The notes under the pieces are model-generated. The model did not search any database. It was not told where the DNA came from and was given only the letters and a program-made list of their open reading frames with translations. A stretch of DNA of 34,599 bases from JAJFFW01 sp038531315. Its GTDB lineage: Bacteria; Pseudomonadota; Alphaproteobacteria; Caulobacterales; Parvularculaceae. The stretch is taken from assembly GCA_038531315.1 (NCBI GenBank), contig JBCBBT010000037.1:1-34599 (forward strand), given 5' to 3'. The translations under genes and the position numbers were made by a program. Shown here piece after piece: positions 9,072 through 16,482 of the stretch (positions are counted from its first letter, which is position 1; each line of letters starts with the position of its first letter).

Positions 9072-9201
9072 CGGATTCTCCGCGCTGGTTTCGCGCCCCA
9101 GCGTGTCGCGATTGCCCCCTCAGTCAAGCCGCCTGCGCTGTTCGCAGGCGCACCCGGTAAAAATAGCCGGCGGCGATTGCCTGATGCGGCGGGCGGCGCC
9201 A

Positions 9202-9217
9202 TGCTACGTTTGTAGCA
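9202..9217. promoter_or_regulatory. Short inverted repeat just upstream of the amidohydrolase gene
   Basis: TGCTAC-GTTT-GTAGCA is a perfect 6 bp inverted repeat with a 4-base loop, directly before the Shine-Dalgarno AGGAAGGG (9217-9224). It could be an operator or a leader hairpin; there is no evidence which. Confidence 0.3.
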
Positions 9218-9232
9218 GGAAGGGTCCATTCC

Positions 9233-10804
9233 ATGGTTTCAGCCAACATTCTGGTAAAAAAAAGCGCCGCGCGCGCCGCCGCTGACGCTCTCATGATCGC
9301 TGTGATCGCCGTCGCGGGCGTGATCGCCATGGGCGGCTGCGCGAGCGGCATTGGAGGCGGCGGCGGCGGGAAGACCGGCGCGGGATCTTCTGCGGCCACA
9401 TCGGGCCCGTCCTCGGCGGTTGTCTTTGAAAATGTCCGTATCATGACCATGGGTCCGGACGGCGTCATTGAGCGCGGGCGGGTGGTTGTCGATGACGGGG
9501 TCATCGTCGCCGTCGAAAGAGCAGGAGAACCGGCGACTGCGCCGGGTCGTGCGCCGGATCGTGCGCCGCGCGATGCAACCGTGATCGACGGCGCCGGCAA
9601 AACGCTGATGCCCGGGCTCGCCGACATGCATGTTCATTATAGCGGCGGGACGAACGGCGCCGCCTTCCTCGCTAATGGCGTGACGAGCGTGCGCGCGCCC
9701 TGGGGCAATCTGGAGGCGGCGCGCGGCGACGAGGCGGCGCCCGCCGGCGACGTGCCGGGGCCGCATATCTATTTTTCCGGCCCGCTGATCGACGGACCGG
9801 AGCCGATCTGGGGGCCGGGCGCTGTCGCCGCGTCGTCGCCGGATTTTGTCCGTGGGGTGATCGAAAGCCAGCGCGCCAGCGGTTACAAAGCCGTCAAGCT
9901 CTACGAAAAGCTCGATGCGCCGACTTATCGCGCGGCGGCGGCCGCGGCGAAGGCGGCGAAAATGCAGATCTGGACCCATGTGCCTGACGCGCTGACGGTT
10001 GACGATCTGATTGCGCTCGAAGTCGACAGCATTGAACATCTCGACGGGTATGAAGCGGCGGTCCTGCGCGACGGGGCGCCGCGCGCGCCGGCCGATGACG
10101 GCGTCAGAGACTCCCTGCAGAACTGGGCGCACGCGGACCCGCAAAAGATGGCTGCGTTCGCCGACCGGCTTGCAAAAGCCAATGTCTGGAGTGCGCCGAC
10201 ATTCTCCGTGATGCTTGGACGCTATGCGGCCTCGACCGATCCGGACGCCTATTTTGCCCGTCCGGAAGCGGTCTACATCAGTCAGGGCCTGAAGCGATGG
10301 TGGACCGGCAGCGCCGCGCGGATCGCCGTCAGCGCTGAGGCTGCGCGCGTCGCCGCGCCGCAGACAAAGGCCATGGTCAAGGCGCTTTACGACGCCGGCG
10401 CCGGGTTGCTGGTCGGCAGCGATACGCCGAACCCTTTTGTGCAGCACGGCTTTTCGATCCATGACGAAATTGCCTATTTTGTCGACGCCGGCATTCCGCC
10501 CAAAGACGTTTTGCGGCTGGCGACGACGGAAGCCGCGCGGTTTCTCAATGAGGAAGGAACGTTTGGCGTGATCGCGCCCGGCGCGCGGGCCGATCTGTTG
10601 CTGCTTGATGAAGACCCGGTCGCCGCGCTCGCCACGCTGCGCCGGCCGGCGGCGGTGATGGTCGCGGGCCGCGTGTTTGACCGCGCCGCCCTCGATGCGC
10701 TGCTTGCGGCGGCGGCGGCGCAATACCAGGCGCCGCCGGAAGAGGCCGCACAAGAAGAAGAGGCAGCACAAGAAGAAGAGGCGGCACAAGAAGAAGGCGC
10801 GTGA
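9233..10804 (+). CDS. Amidohydrolase family lipoprotein
   Basis: A 523 aa metal-dependent hydrolase of the imidazolonepropionase-like amidohydrolase group. The N-terminus is hydrophobic and ends in MGGC (Cys36), a lipobox-like site, so the protein is probably exported and lipidated. The first metal motif, HVH in MPGLADMHVHYSGG, is at about residues 133-135. Further ligands are probably in WTHVPDA and SIEHLDG, with the catalytic Asp in VGSDTPNP. The final beta-sandwich segment GARADLLLLDEDP is typical. It ends in an unusual acidic tail of three AAQEEE repeats. The ATG at 9233 follows AGGAAGGG by eight bases. It is divergent from the alkyl sulfatase. The substrate is unknown; related exported enzymes act on dipeptides or lactam/amide compounds. 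Confidence 0.88.
   Translation: MVSANILVKKSAARAAADALMIAVIAVAGVIAMGGCASGIGGGGGGKTGAGSSAATSGPSSAVVFENVRIMTMGPDGVIERGRVVVDDGVIVAVERAGEPATAPGRAPDRAPRDATVIDGAGKTLMPGLADMHVHYSGGTNGAAFLANGVTSVRAPWGNLEAARGDEAAPAGDVPGPHIYFSGPLIDGPEPIWGPGAVAASSPDFVRGVIESQRASGYKAVKLYEKLDAPTYRAAAAAAKAAKMQIWTHVPDALTVDDLIALEVDSIEHLDGYEAAVLRDGAPRAPADDGVRDSLQNWAHADPQKMAAFADRLAKANVWSAPTFSVMLGRYAASTDPDAYFARPEAVYISQGLKRWWTGSAARIAVSAEAARVAAPQTKAMVKALYDAGAGLLVGSDTPNPFVQHGFSIHDEIAYFVDAGIPPKDVLRLATTEAARFLNEEGTFGVIAPGARADLLLLDEDPVAALATLRRPAAVMVAGRVFDRAALDALLAAAAAQYQAPPEEAAQEEEAAQEEEAAQEEGA
10748..10801 (+). repeat. 18 bp x 3 in-frame tandem repeat (AAQEEE tail)
   Basis: Three consecutive 18 bp units starting GCACAAGAAGAAG at 10748, 10766 and 10784, nearly identical, encode the acidic C-terminal tail of the amidohydrolase. 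The third unit loses the final GAG before the stop. Confidence 0.9.
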
Positions 10805-10837
10805 AGCGGAGCCAATACCGCGCGAGCGCCGCGCCGG

Positions 10838-11755
10838 TCAGCGCGGCTTGCGGGTGGGGCGCCGGCTCGCTTCCACCATGAAATCGACAAAGGCGCGAGT
10901 TTTCGCCGGTCTGTATGTGCGGCTCGGCGTGACGATCGAGACCGGCGCCGTCTCGCCGGTTGCGCCCGAAGCGCGCCAGCCGGCAAGCACGCGGACAAGC
11001 GAGCCGTCGGCGATCGCCGGCCGGCAGGTCCAGTCGGCGAGCAGCGCCGCGCCGGCCCCCTGGCGCGCCGCCTCCAATAGCAAAGCCGCATTGGTCGCGG
11101 TGAGCGCGGCGTCGCTGACGGCGACGCTGACGTCTTGTCCGGCGCGTGCAAACCGCCAGGACGCAGCGAAATTCGGATAGGCGAGGGCGAGGCAATCGTG
11201 ATCGGCGAGCGCACGGGGCGTCCTGATCGGACCGGCGCGTTTCAGATAGTCCGGGCTCGCCACAAGCCAGTATTGCACCGGATGGAGCGGGCGCGCGATC
11301 AGCCCGCTGTCATTGAGGCGGCCATGGCGGATCGCGATATCGATCCGTTCCCCAACAATATCGACGACCGCATCGGAGAGCACGAGATCAAGCCTGAGCG
11401 CCGGGTAGCGCTCGCGGAACGCCGGCAAGAGCGGCGCCATGACAATCTGGCCGTAGGAAACGGACGCGCTCACTCGCAAGCGGCCGCGCAGCGCGCCGGC
11501 GCCGGTCCTCGCCTGGTCGGCGGCGGCCTCCAGCTCTTCCAGCGCTGCGCTCGCGCGCGCCAGAAACGCATCGCCCGCCGCCGTCAGGCGCACATTGCGG
11601 GTCGTGCGTTCAAACAGTCTGACGCCCAGCGCGTTCTCAAGCGCGGCGACGGACCGCGTGATGGAGGACGGCGCCGCGCCGCGCGCTTTGGCGGCGGCGG
11701 AAAAACCGCCGCCGCGGGCGACGGCGAGAAATGCTTCGATCTGGGCCAATTCCAT
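10838..11755 (-). CDS. LysR-family transcriptional regulator
   Basis: A 305 aa DNA-binding regulator. Residues 1-60 carry the LysR winged helix-turn-helix (ELAQIEAFLAVARGGGFSAAA, SSITRSVAALENALGVRLFERTTRNVRLT). Residues from about 88 form the effector-binding domain. It is divergent from a short-chain dehydrogenase starting 100 bp away, the classic LysR arrangement, so control of that gene and of itself is likely. The ATG at 11755 fits the family start, but I see no Shine-Dalgarno sequence; a palindromic T-N11-A sequence lies 4 bp upstream instead. Translation may therefore be leaderless or weak. The inducer is unknown. Confidence 0.92.
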   Translation of the reverse strand: MELAQIEAFLAVARGGGFSAAAKARGAAPSSITRSVAALENALGVRLFERTTRNVRLTAAGDAFLARASAALEELEAAADQARTGAGALRGRLRVSASVSYGQIVMAPLLPAFRERYPALRLDLVLSDAVVDIVGERIDIAIRHGRLNDSGLIARPLHPVQYWLVASPDYLKRAGPIRTPRALADHDCLALAYPNFAASWRFARAGQDVSVAVSDAALTATNAALLLEAARQGAGAALLADWTCRPAIADGSLVRVLAGWRASGATGETAPVSIVTPSRTYRPAKTRAFVDFMVEASRRPTRKPR

Positions 11756-11758
11756 TAA

Positions 11759-11771
11759 TGCAATATATGCA
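11759..11771. promoter_or_regulatory. Candidate LysR-box (T-N11-A palindrome)
   Basis: TGCAATATATGCA has the T-N11-A layout and dyad symmetry (TGCA arms) expected of a LysR site, in the gap between the divergent LysR and dehydrogenase genes. It abuts the LysR start codon, as expected for autorepression. Confidence 0.4.
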
Positions 11772-11784
11772 ACAAACTTGTGCG

Positions 11785-11795
11785 ACTGGTCCAGT
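11785..11795. promoter_or_regulatory. Second palindrome in the LysR-dehydrogenase gap
   Basis: ACTGG-T-CCAGT is a perfect 11 bp palindrome 14 bp from the LysR-box candidate and 60 bp upstream of the dehydrogenase start. It may be a second operator or an activation site. Confidence 0.3.
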
Positions 11796-11855
11796 TTTTC
11801 ACCAAATCGTTTTGCGTCAAATCACCGTGGCATTGCTTTGTCAAAGGAGGACACG

Positions 11856-12644
11856 ATGATCGATCTGACAGGAAAAACGGCGCTGATCACCGGGGCCAGC
11901 CGCGGGATCGGCGCGGCGACGGCAAGGCGTCTCGCCGAGGCCGGCGCGGCGGTTGTCCTCGCGGCGCGCACGAAAAAACCGCTCCGCGATGTTGAAAAGG
12001 AGATCAACAAAAGCGGCGGCGCGGCGCTCGCGGCGCCGTGCGACGTCGCCGACTTCGCCAGCGTCGAGCGCGTTGTTCTCCAGGCGGAACGAACCTTCGG
12101 CGGGCTTGATATTCTGGTTAGCAACGCCGGCGTGATCGATCCGATTGCGCGCCTTGAAGACAGCGACCCCGCCGCATGGTCGCGCGCCGTCGATATCAAT
12201 CTGAAGGGCGTCTATTACGGCTTGCGCGCCGCCGCGCCGGCGATGAAGCGGCGCGGCGGCGGCGTGATCGTCAATATCAGCTCGGGCGCCGCCAACAGCG
12301 CCCTCGAAGGCTGGAGCGCTTACTGCGCGTCAAAAGCGGCTGCGAAAAAACTGACCGAATGCGCCCATGGCGAACTCGGCGACGCCGGCGCGCGCGCAGC
12401 GGCGGTCCGTGTTGTCGGCCTCAGCCCCGGCACTGTGGCGACCGACATGATGGCGCGTATTAAAGAATCTGGCGTCAATCCCGTCAGCCGCCTCGACTGG
12501 TCAAGCCACATCCCGCCGGAATGGGTCGCGCAGGCGGTTTTGTTTCTGTGCGGACCAGACGGGGCCGCCTTCGCGGGGACGGACTTCTCGATCAAAACAG
12601 AAGAAGGCCGCCGCCTCGTCGGCCTGCCGCCTCTGGCGTCTTGA
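11856..12644 (+). CDS. Short-chain dehydrogenase/reductase (SDR)
   Basis: A 262 aa classical SDR, probably an NAD(P)-dependent oxidoreductase of the FabG-like group. The Rossmann motif GASRGIG lies near the N-terminus, then a CDVAD adenine-pocket motif, SNAG (in place of NNAG), NISSG with the catalytic Ser, and YCASK with the catalytic Tyr and Lys. The ATG at 11856 follows AAAGGAGG by five bases, so a longer upstream frame is rejected. It is divergent from the LysR gene at 10838-11755, its likely regulator. Its last 87 bases, encoding the C-terminal GTDFSIKTEEGRR region, recur with two mismatches at 14539-14625 and again in part at 15846. Substrate unknown. Confidence 0.93.
   Translation: MIDLTGKTALITGASRGIGAATARRLAEAGAAVVLAARTKKPLRDVEKEINKSGGAALAAPCDVADFASVERVVLQAERTFGGLDILVSNAGVIDPIARLEDSDPAAWSRAVDINLKGVYYGLRAAAPAMKRRGGGVIVNISSGAANSALEGWSAYCASKAAAKKLTECAHGELGDAGARAAAVRVVGLSPGTVATDMMARIKESGVNPVSRLDWSSHIPPEWVAQAVLFLCGPDGAAFAGTDFSIKTEEGRRLVGLPPLAS
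12553..12639. repeat. 3' end of the SDR gene, parental copy of a dispersed repeat
   Basis: These 87 bases match 14539-14625 with two mismatches, and most of them match the start of the repeat at 15846. Here they form the C-terminal codons of the SDR; at the other places they are non-coding. Confidence 0.85.
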
Positions 12645-12651
12645 GGGCGGG

Positions 12652-12711
12652 GCACGGGGCGCCGCTCAGGGTGCGGCTCTTCGTGCGGCACAGGGCGCCG
12701 CTCAGGGTGCG
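12652..12711. repeat. 36 bp period direct repeat after the SDR gene
   Basis: GGGCGCCGCTCAGGGTGCGG occurs twice with a 36 bp period (12652-12675 and 12688-12711), between the SDR stop and the second LysR gene. Confidence 0.7.
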
Positions 12712-12719
12712 GTGACATT

Positions 12720-12763
12720 CGGCGGTCTGGCGGCGGTCTGGCGGCGGTCTGGCGGCGGTCTGG
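12720..12763. repeat. 11 bp x 4 perfect tandem repeat (CGGCGGTCTGG)
   Basis: Four exact copies of CGGCGGTCTGG run head to tail, 24 bp before the stop codon of the convergent LysR gene. The unit length is not a multiple of three and the array is non-coding. Confidence 0.9.
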
Positions 12764-12786
12764 CGACAGGCTGTTTCGGAGCATTC

Positions 12787-13677
12787 TCATCCCAAATTGT
12801 CGGCGGCCCAAAATGGCGGCGGCAGGGCCCCGTCCACAGCTTTACCGGCAATGGTGCGCAACATTGTCAAGGCGGCGTCCATGATCTCCGGGCTTGAGAA
12901 GCCTTCCTGGTAAACTACATAGGCAGGGTACGGAAAATCGATGGCGCCGGTAACGACATGGAGCATGCCTTGATCAATATGGGCCTGCACGATGCGCTCG
13001 GGAAAATAGGCGGCGCCGCCTCGATTGACGAGGAGATTGACGCCGAGGGCGCCGAGGTCGAGCGTCAGTCCCGGATTGTGGAGCTCGGGATACGCCGCAG
13101 CGTGTTGCGTCCGGAAAGCGTCGCCCCAATCGGTGAATATGTAATTGTCCGCAATCGGTGCTGACGGATCCGTCGTCACCAGGATCAGACGATCTTCCAA
13201 CAGCTCTTCGACGATCATACCCGGGCGATGTTCCGGCCGGTAGATCACCGCCAGATCCATCACGCCTTCGCTCATTTCACGCATCAGCCGCTGCGGCATG
13301 CCGATCTCACATCGCAGCGCAACGTTCGGCGTCGCTTTCTGGAACGCGGGCGCCCATTGCACCATCAACCGGTTCCACAAACTGTATTGCGCGCCGACAA
13401 TCAGCGTGTCCTCATAGCCTTCCGGGACGGCGACCTGATGTTTGGCCTCTTCCCACACCCGGACCATCGACCGCGCGAACCGGTAAAACTGATGGCCCGC
13501 CGGCGTCATCTCGCAGCCGCCTTTTGACCGAATGAAGAGCAGCTTGCCGAGGTTTTCCTCCAGCGACTTGATGCGCGCGCTGACCGTCGACTGGGTGACA
13601 AAGAGGCGCTTTGAGGCCTCAACGAAATTGCCGCCCTCGACGATCGCAAGAAAGGTCTTTGCCTGAGTGACGTCCAT
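12787..13677 (-). CDS. LysR-family transcriptional regulator
   Basis: A 296 aa regulator. The N-terminal winged helix (MDVTQAKTFLAIVEGGNFVEA, then VTQSTVSARIKSLEENLGKLLF) is typical, followed by a LysR substrate-binding domain (LIVGAQYSLWNRLM, MSEGVMDLAVIYRPEHRPGM). I prefer the ATG at 13677, the usual family start, to the in-frame GTG at 13689. It converges on the SDR gene and is divergent from a coiled-coil lipoprotein 127 bp away, a possible target. An ATATA/TATAT dyad lies in that gap. Confidence 0.9.
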   Translation of the reverse strand: MDVTQAKTFLAIVEGGNFVEASKRLFVTQSTVSARIKSLEENLGKLLFIRSKGGCEMTPAGHQFYRFARSMVRVWEEAKHQVAVPEGYEDTLIVGAQYSLWNRLMVQWAPAFQKATPNVALRCEIGMPQRLMREMSEGVMDLAVIYRPEHRPGMIVEELLEDRLILVTTDPSAPIADNYIFTDWGDAFRTQHAAAYPELHNPGLTLDLGALGVNLLVNRGGAAYFPERIVQAHIDQGMLHVVTGAIDFPYPAYVVYQEGFSSPEIMDAALTMLRTIAGKAVDGALPPPFWAADNLG

Positions 13678-13700
13678 TTTAATTCGCACTTTTCGATTTC

Positions 13701-13715
13701 ATATAGCGATTATAT
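13701..13715. promoter_or_regulatory. Candidate LysR operator dyad
   Basis: ATATA-GCGAT-TATAT, a 5 bp dyad with a 5 bp centre that also satisfies T-N11-A, lies 24 bp upstream of the LysR start in an AT-rich part of the divergent gap. The dyad is short, so this is weak. Confidence 0.25.
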
Positions 13716-13804
13716 TCGTTTGTACGATTGATAGCCAGACCCCATCTCCCCTGAAGCGGCGGCTGATCCCGCCCGCACAGGATTGAAGAGAAAGGAAAAG
13801 GGCC

Positions 13805-14359
13805 ATGGTGAAATTCAACATTGGAAACGCTGTATTTGTAATCGTTGCGGGGCTCGCGCTCGCCGCGGCGGGCTGCGCGTCGACGCCGGATTTCGGCGAT
13901 CAGGTCAGCCAGGTCTCCAGAGATTGGAAAAAAGCCGAAGACAAAGTCGCGCGCGGCGAAAAACTGATCCGCGAGGGCCGCCAGCAAGTCCGCAAAGGCG
14001 ACGAGCAACAATCCAAAGGCGCATCGGACGAACGCACGGCGTCGCGCGATCTTGAGGACGCAAAGCGCCAGTACGATCTTGTCGCGCTCACCGTTGGGAC
14101 CGCCGCCACAGCGCAGGAAGCCCAAGCGCAAGGCAAACAGCTGCGCAGCCTCGAGCGCACCGTCAGCGGCGCGGAAGACGATCTGAAAGAGGCGCGCGCC
14201 AGACAACAGCGCGGACAGAACACCCTTCGGGATGGTCGCGCCAAGATCAAGAAAGGCGAACGCCTTGTGGCGGAAGGGGACGCGGAGATGAAGGCGATCG
14301 AAGCCGACTATCGTAATCTTTCCGTGCTGGCTCGCCGCCCTGGCGCGACCGCGCGATAG
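13805..14359 (+). CDS. Coiled-coil lipoprotein of unknown function
   Basis: A 184 aa protein. Residues 8-24 are hydrophobic and end in LAAAGC, a canonical lipobox, so it is a lipoprotein. From about residue 30 onward it is strongly charged (Lys/Arg/Glu/Asp/Gln) with few hydrophobics, predicted to be one or two long helices able to form a coiled coil; the KKAEDKVARGEKLIREGRQ pattern recurs later as KKGERLVAEGDAE. The ATG at 13805 follows GGAAAAGGG. Divergent from a LysR gene. I do not recognise a family with known function; an envelope structural or spacer role is possible but unsupported. Confidence 0.75.
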   Translation: MVKFNIGNAVFVIVAGLALAAAGCASTPDFGDQVSQVSRDWKKAEDKVARGEKLIREGRQQVRKGDEQQSKGASDERTASRDLEDAKRQYDLVALTVGTAATAQEAQAQGKQLRSLERTVSGAEDDLKEARARQQRGQNTLRDGRAKIKKGERLVAEGDAEMKAIEADYRNLSVLARRPGATAR

Positions 14360-14400
14360 ATCGCAACCGCCCCTTCTTCGCCTTTCTGATGACAAACCGG

Positions 14401-14425
14401 GGCGGCGGCCAAACAGGCCGCCGCC
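14401..14425 (+). terminator. Perfect 10 bp hairpin after the lipoprotein gene
   Basis: GGCGGCGGCC-AAACA-GGCCGCCGCC is a perfect 10 bp stem with a 5-base loop, 41 bp past the stop. There is no T run, so it may be a weak terminator or an RNA-stabilising hairpin. Confidence 0.4.
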
Positions 14426-14428
14426 TCC

Positions 14429-14500
14429 ATGCGAACCCATCGCGGCCCCATTGCGAACCCATCACGGACCCATTGCGAACCGAGCGCGAACCGGGCGCGG
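14429..14500. repeat. Degenerate ~22 bp tandem repeat (ATTGCGAACCCATCRCGG)
   Basis: About three units built on TGCGAACCCATCGCGGCCCC follow each other at 14429, 14451 and 14473, the third decayed. Non-coding. Confidence 0.7.
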
Positions 14501-14538
14501 CCCCAAAAGCGCGCGTATAAGCGTTTGGTTGGTACACA

Positions 14539-14929
14539 GACCAGACGGGGCCGCCTTCGCGGGGACGGACTTTTCGATCAAAACAGAAGAAGGCCGCCGC
14601 CTCGTCGGCCTGCCGCCTTTGGCGTAGGGGCGGAAGAACGGATCCGGTCTGCCGGGGCTACTGAACGGGACCGTTAAATGTCGCTCAGGGGTGCGTCTAT
14701 CGGACATTCGGAGTTGGCGTCCAGCCGGCTCGAACTGGCCCGAAGGAGACGGTGGGTTTGTTCTCCACTTCCCCCGCGCGCGGGGGACGTGGCCCGAAGG
14801 GTCGATGGGGGTGCACGGACGACCGGCGATGAGGACTGTTGAGACTTTTACATCAAAGACCAGCGCCAACACCCCCTCCGTCTCGCTTCGCTCGACACCT
14901 CCCCCGCAAGCGGGGGAGGACCATGGCGC
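14539..14929. repeat. ~380 bp dispersed repeat, copy 1 (with SDR-derived head)
   Basis: Bases 14551-14929 match 15846-16225 over the whole length with scattered differences. The head (14539-14625) is the 3' end of the SDR gene with two mismatches. The middle carries GGACATTCGGAGTTGGCGTC, and the end a CCCCCGCAAGCGGGGG palindrome of the kind common between genes in this lineage. Confidence 0.9.
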
Positions 14930-15113
14930 CGCGCCAATGTCGGCTTCGCGCAAATTGCACTCAGTGATGTAGGCCGTGTTTAACGGCTCGGAGCGCACGC
15001 AAAACCGGACGTAAGTATGTAAGCTTCGGCTGGCAAATACTGGTCTAGATCGACTTTACATTTGATTTTGCTGAATATCTTAATTTCTGGGCCCTGCGGC
15101 AACCGCTCACTGT

Positions 15114-15674
15114 TTATTTGATAATTAAGAGTGTCGCTGGAGCAAGGCTCTCGAGGGCTTCACTTTTCAAAGTACGCCTACATAGTTCCACTCTTTTAAG
15201 ATTGAACTTCGGATTGTTGAGCGGTCCTGAATAATCGTTAACTGTAATACCAATATGGCTGGTGAGCTTTTGGTTGAATAGTTTTTGAATTAACGCGATC
15301 CACGATTCAAGCTCATTGCCGAAATGTACCGAACGTGATTCCTCTGTCCTTCTTTCTTTCGCCTTGGTTTTTTTGAGATCGCCCAAACGGCGCAGAATTT
15401 TTGCGTCCGACCATCCTTTTTTGTGCAAATCACTGACAATCGCGTCCTCAATCGCTTTTGAATGAGTTTCAATTTCGCGATAAGACGACCCAAGCCGCGT
15501 GCCGCAATCGCAATGACCGTTGCAAGTAAAATAGTAGTTTTCAGTAGCAAGAACGCCTTTGGGTTGGCCGCTTGCCTCCATAGCGTCCAAAGTCAACCGG
15601 TGCGCGGAAAACAGCGCGTGACAAGCGCCGATATTTGCGGACACCGGTAGTGTAATTGATATAAAAGTGCACAT
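15114..15674 (-). CDS. Uncharacterised protein with a CX3CXC motif (MCTFI-type)
   Basis: A 186 aa cytoplasmic protein lying in low-GC DNA between the two 380 bp repeats. I chose the ATG at 15674 because the resulting start MCTFISITLP resembles, from memory, a group of hypothetical proteins that begin MCTFI and carry a CDCGT motif; the TTG at 15683 is less likely. No strong Shine-Dalgarno sequence is visible. Visible features are Cys51, Cys55 and Cys57 in TCNGHCDCGT, which could bind metal, a basic central helix (LKKTKAKERRTEE) and a C-terminal half without motifs. I know no function. Composition differs from the host genes, and it reads against the TcmP operon, so it is probably separately acquired. 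Confidence 0.6.
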   Translation of the reverse strand: MCTFISITLPVSANIGACHALFSAHRLTLDAMEASGQPKGVLATENYYFTCNGHCDCGTRLGSSYREIETHSKAIEDAIVSDLHKKGWSDAKILRRLGDLKKTKAKERRTEESRSVHFGNELESWIALIQKLFNQKLTSHIGITVNDYSGPLNNPKFNLKRVELCRRTLKSEALESLAPATLLIIK

Positions 15675-15821
15675 TGAATACAACCAATACAGTCACCCAA
15701 TAACTATCCGATAGAGACCCAAAACAAAATATCTGGTCTGCGAATTCGCCAAATCAGCTGTTGGCGATATGGCGCTGAATGACCGCTTTAATGGAATGAA
15801 AGTTAGTCGCGTTCTTGCAGC

Positions 15822-15855
15822 CTAATGTCCCCTTCGAGGATCAACCCGCCTTCGC
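15822..15855. repeat. 34 bp boundary sequence, copy A
   Basis: CTAATGTCC, then CTT, then ACCCGCCTTCGC match 18568-18601 at 28 of 34 positions without gaps. This copy marks the change from low-GC DNA to the second 380 bp repeat. Confidence 0.5.
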
Positions 15856-16225
15856 GGGGACGGACTTCTCGATCAAAACACAAGAAGGCCGCCGCCTCGT
15901 CGGCCTGCCGCCTCTGGCGAAGGGGCGGAAAAACGGATCCGGTCTGCCGGGGGCTACTGAACGGGACCGTTAAATGTCGCTTAGCGGTGCGCCTACCGGA
16001 CATTCGGAGTTGGCGTCCAGCCGGCTCGCACTGGCCCGAAGGAGACGGTGGGTTTGTTCCCCTCTTCCCCCGCGCGCGGGGAAAGTGGCCCGAAGGGTCG
16101 ATGGGGGTTCACGGACGATCGGCGATGAGGACTGTTGAGACTTTTACATCAAAGACCAGCGCCAACACCCCCTCCGTCTCGCTTCGCTCGACACCGCCCC
16201 CGCAAGCGGGGGAGGACCATGGCGC
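15846..16225. repeat. ~380 bp dispersed repeat, copy 2
   Basis: A direct-orientation copy of 14551-14929, starting within the SDR-derived head and ending at the same GGACCATGGCGC. Together the copies bracket about 0.9 kb with one gene, so recombination between them would delete that gene and one repeat. Confidence 0.9.
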
Positions 16226-16340
16226 TGCCCGGCCATGCCGATAGTACGGAACGCGTTATCGCGGCTTACGCCCTCGGGCGCCGCGTTCAGAAAACGCTCT
16301 ACAAAAAAGCCAGCAATGTACCCCAATGCGCTCACCCGGT

Positions 16341-16410
16341 GTCGGTTTAATGAGGCCGGATCAATAAAGTCGGTTCAATGAAGCCGGTTTAATGATGCCG
16401 GTTCAATATT
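16341..16410. repeat. 14 bp x 5 tandem array upstream of the TcmP operon
   Basis: Five head-to-tail 14 bp units (starts 16341, 16355, 16369, 16383, 16397) share the consensus GYCGGTTYAATGAN. There are no gaps and only one to four changes per unit. The array lies at the point where composition falls from high to low GC, about 260 bp before the TcmP start. It could be an iteron-like protein-binding array or a slipped-strand expansion. Confidence 0.9.
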
Positions 16411-16482
16411 GTGACCGTATCAGCACCGCCGCGAATGGAAAGTTTTGTATGCAAACGCGCGCGGAAGGGGGTGTTAGATGGT

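Larger units (their letters stand above)
14360..15113. other. Gene-free repeat stretch at the left side of the accessory region
   Basis: Holds the hairpin at 14401-14425, the 22 bp repeat, then the first 380 bp dispersed repeat (with its SDR-derived start). From about 14940 it passes into low-GC DNA leading to the orphan gene's stop. Open frames across the repeat are low in protein character and I call none. Confidence 0.6.

Noticed and set aside
9239..10789. Minus-strand 516-codon frame
   Set aside because: It mirrors the amidohydrolase gene; Arg-rich composition from GC-rich codons read backward.
11595..11855. Longer SDR start reaching upstream into the divergent LysR gene
   Set aside because: It would overlap the LysR coding region; the ATG at 11856 has a perfect AAAGGAGG.
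16341..16410. CRISPR array
   Set aside because: The 14 bp units are contiguous with no spacers, there is no palindromic repeat and no cas gene nearby.
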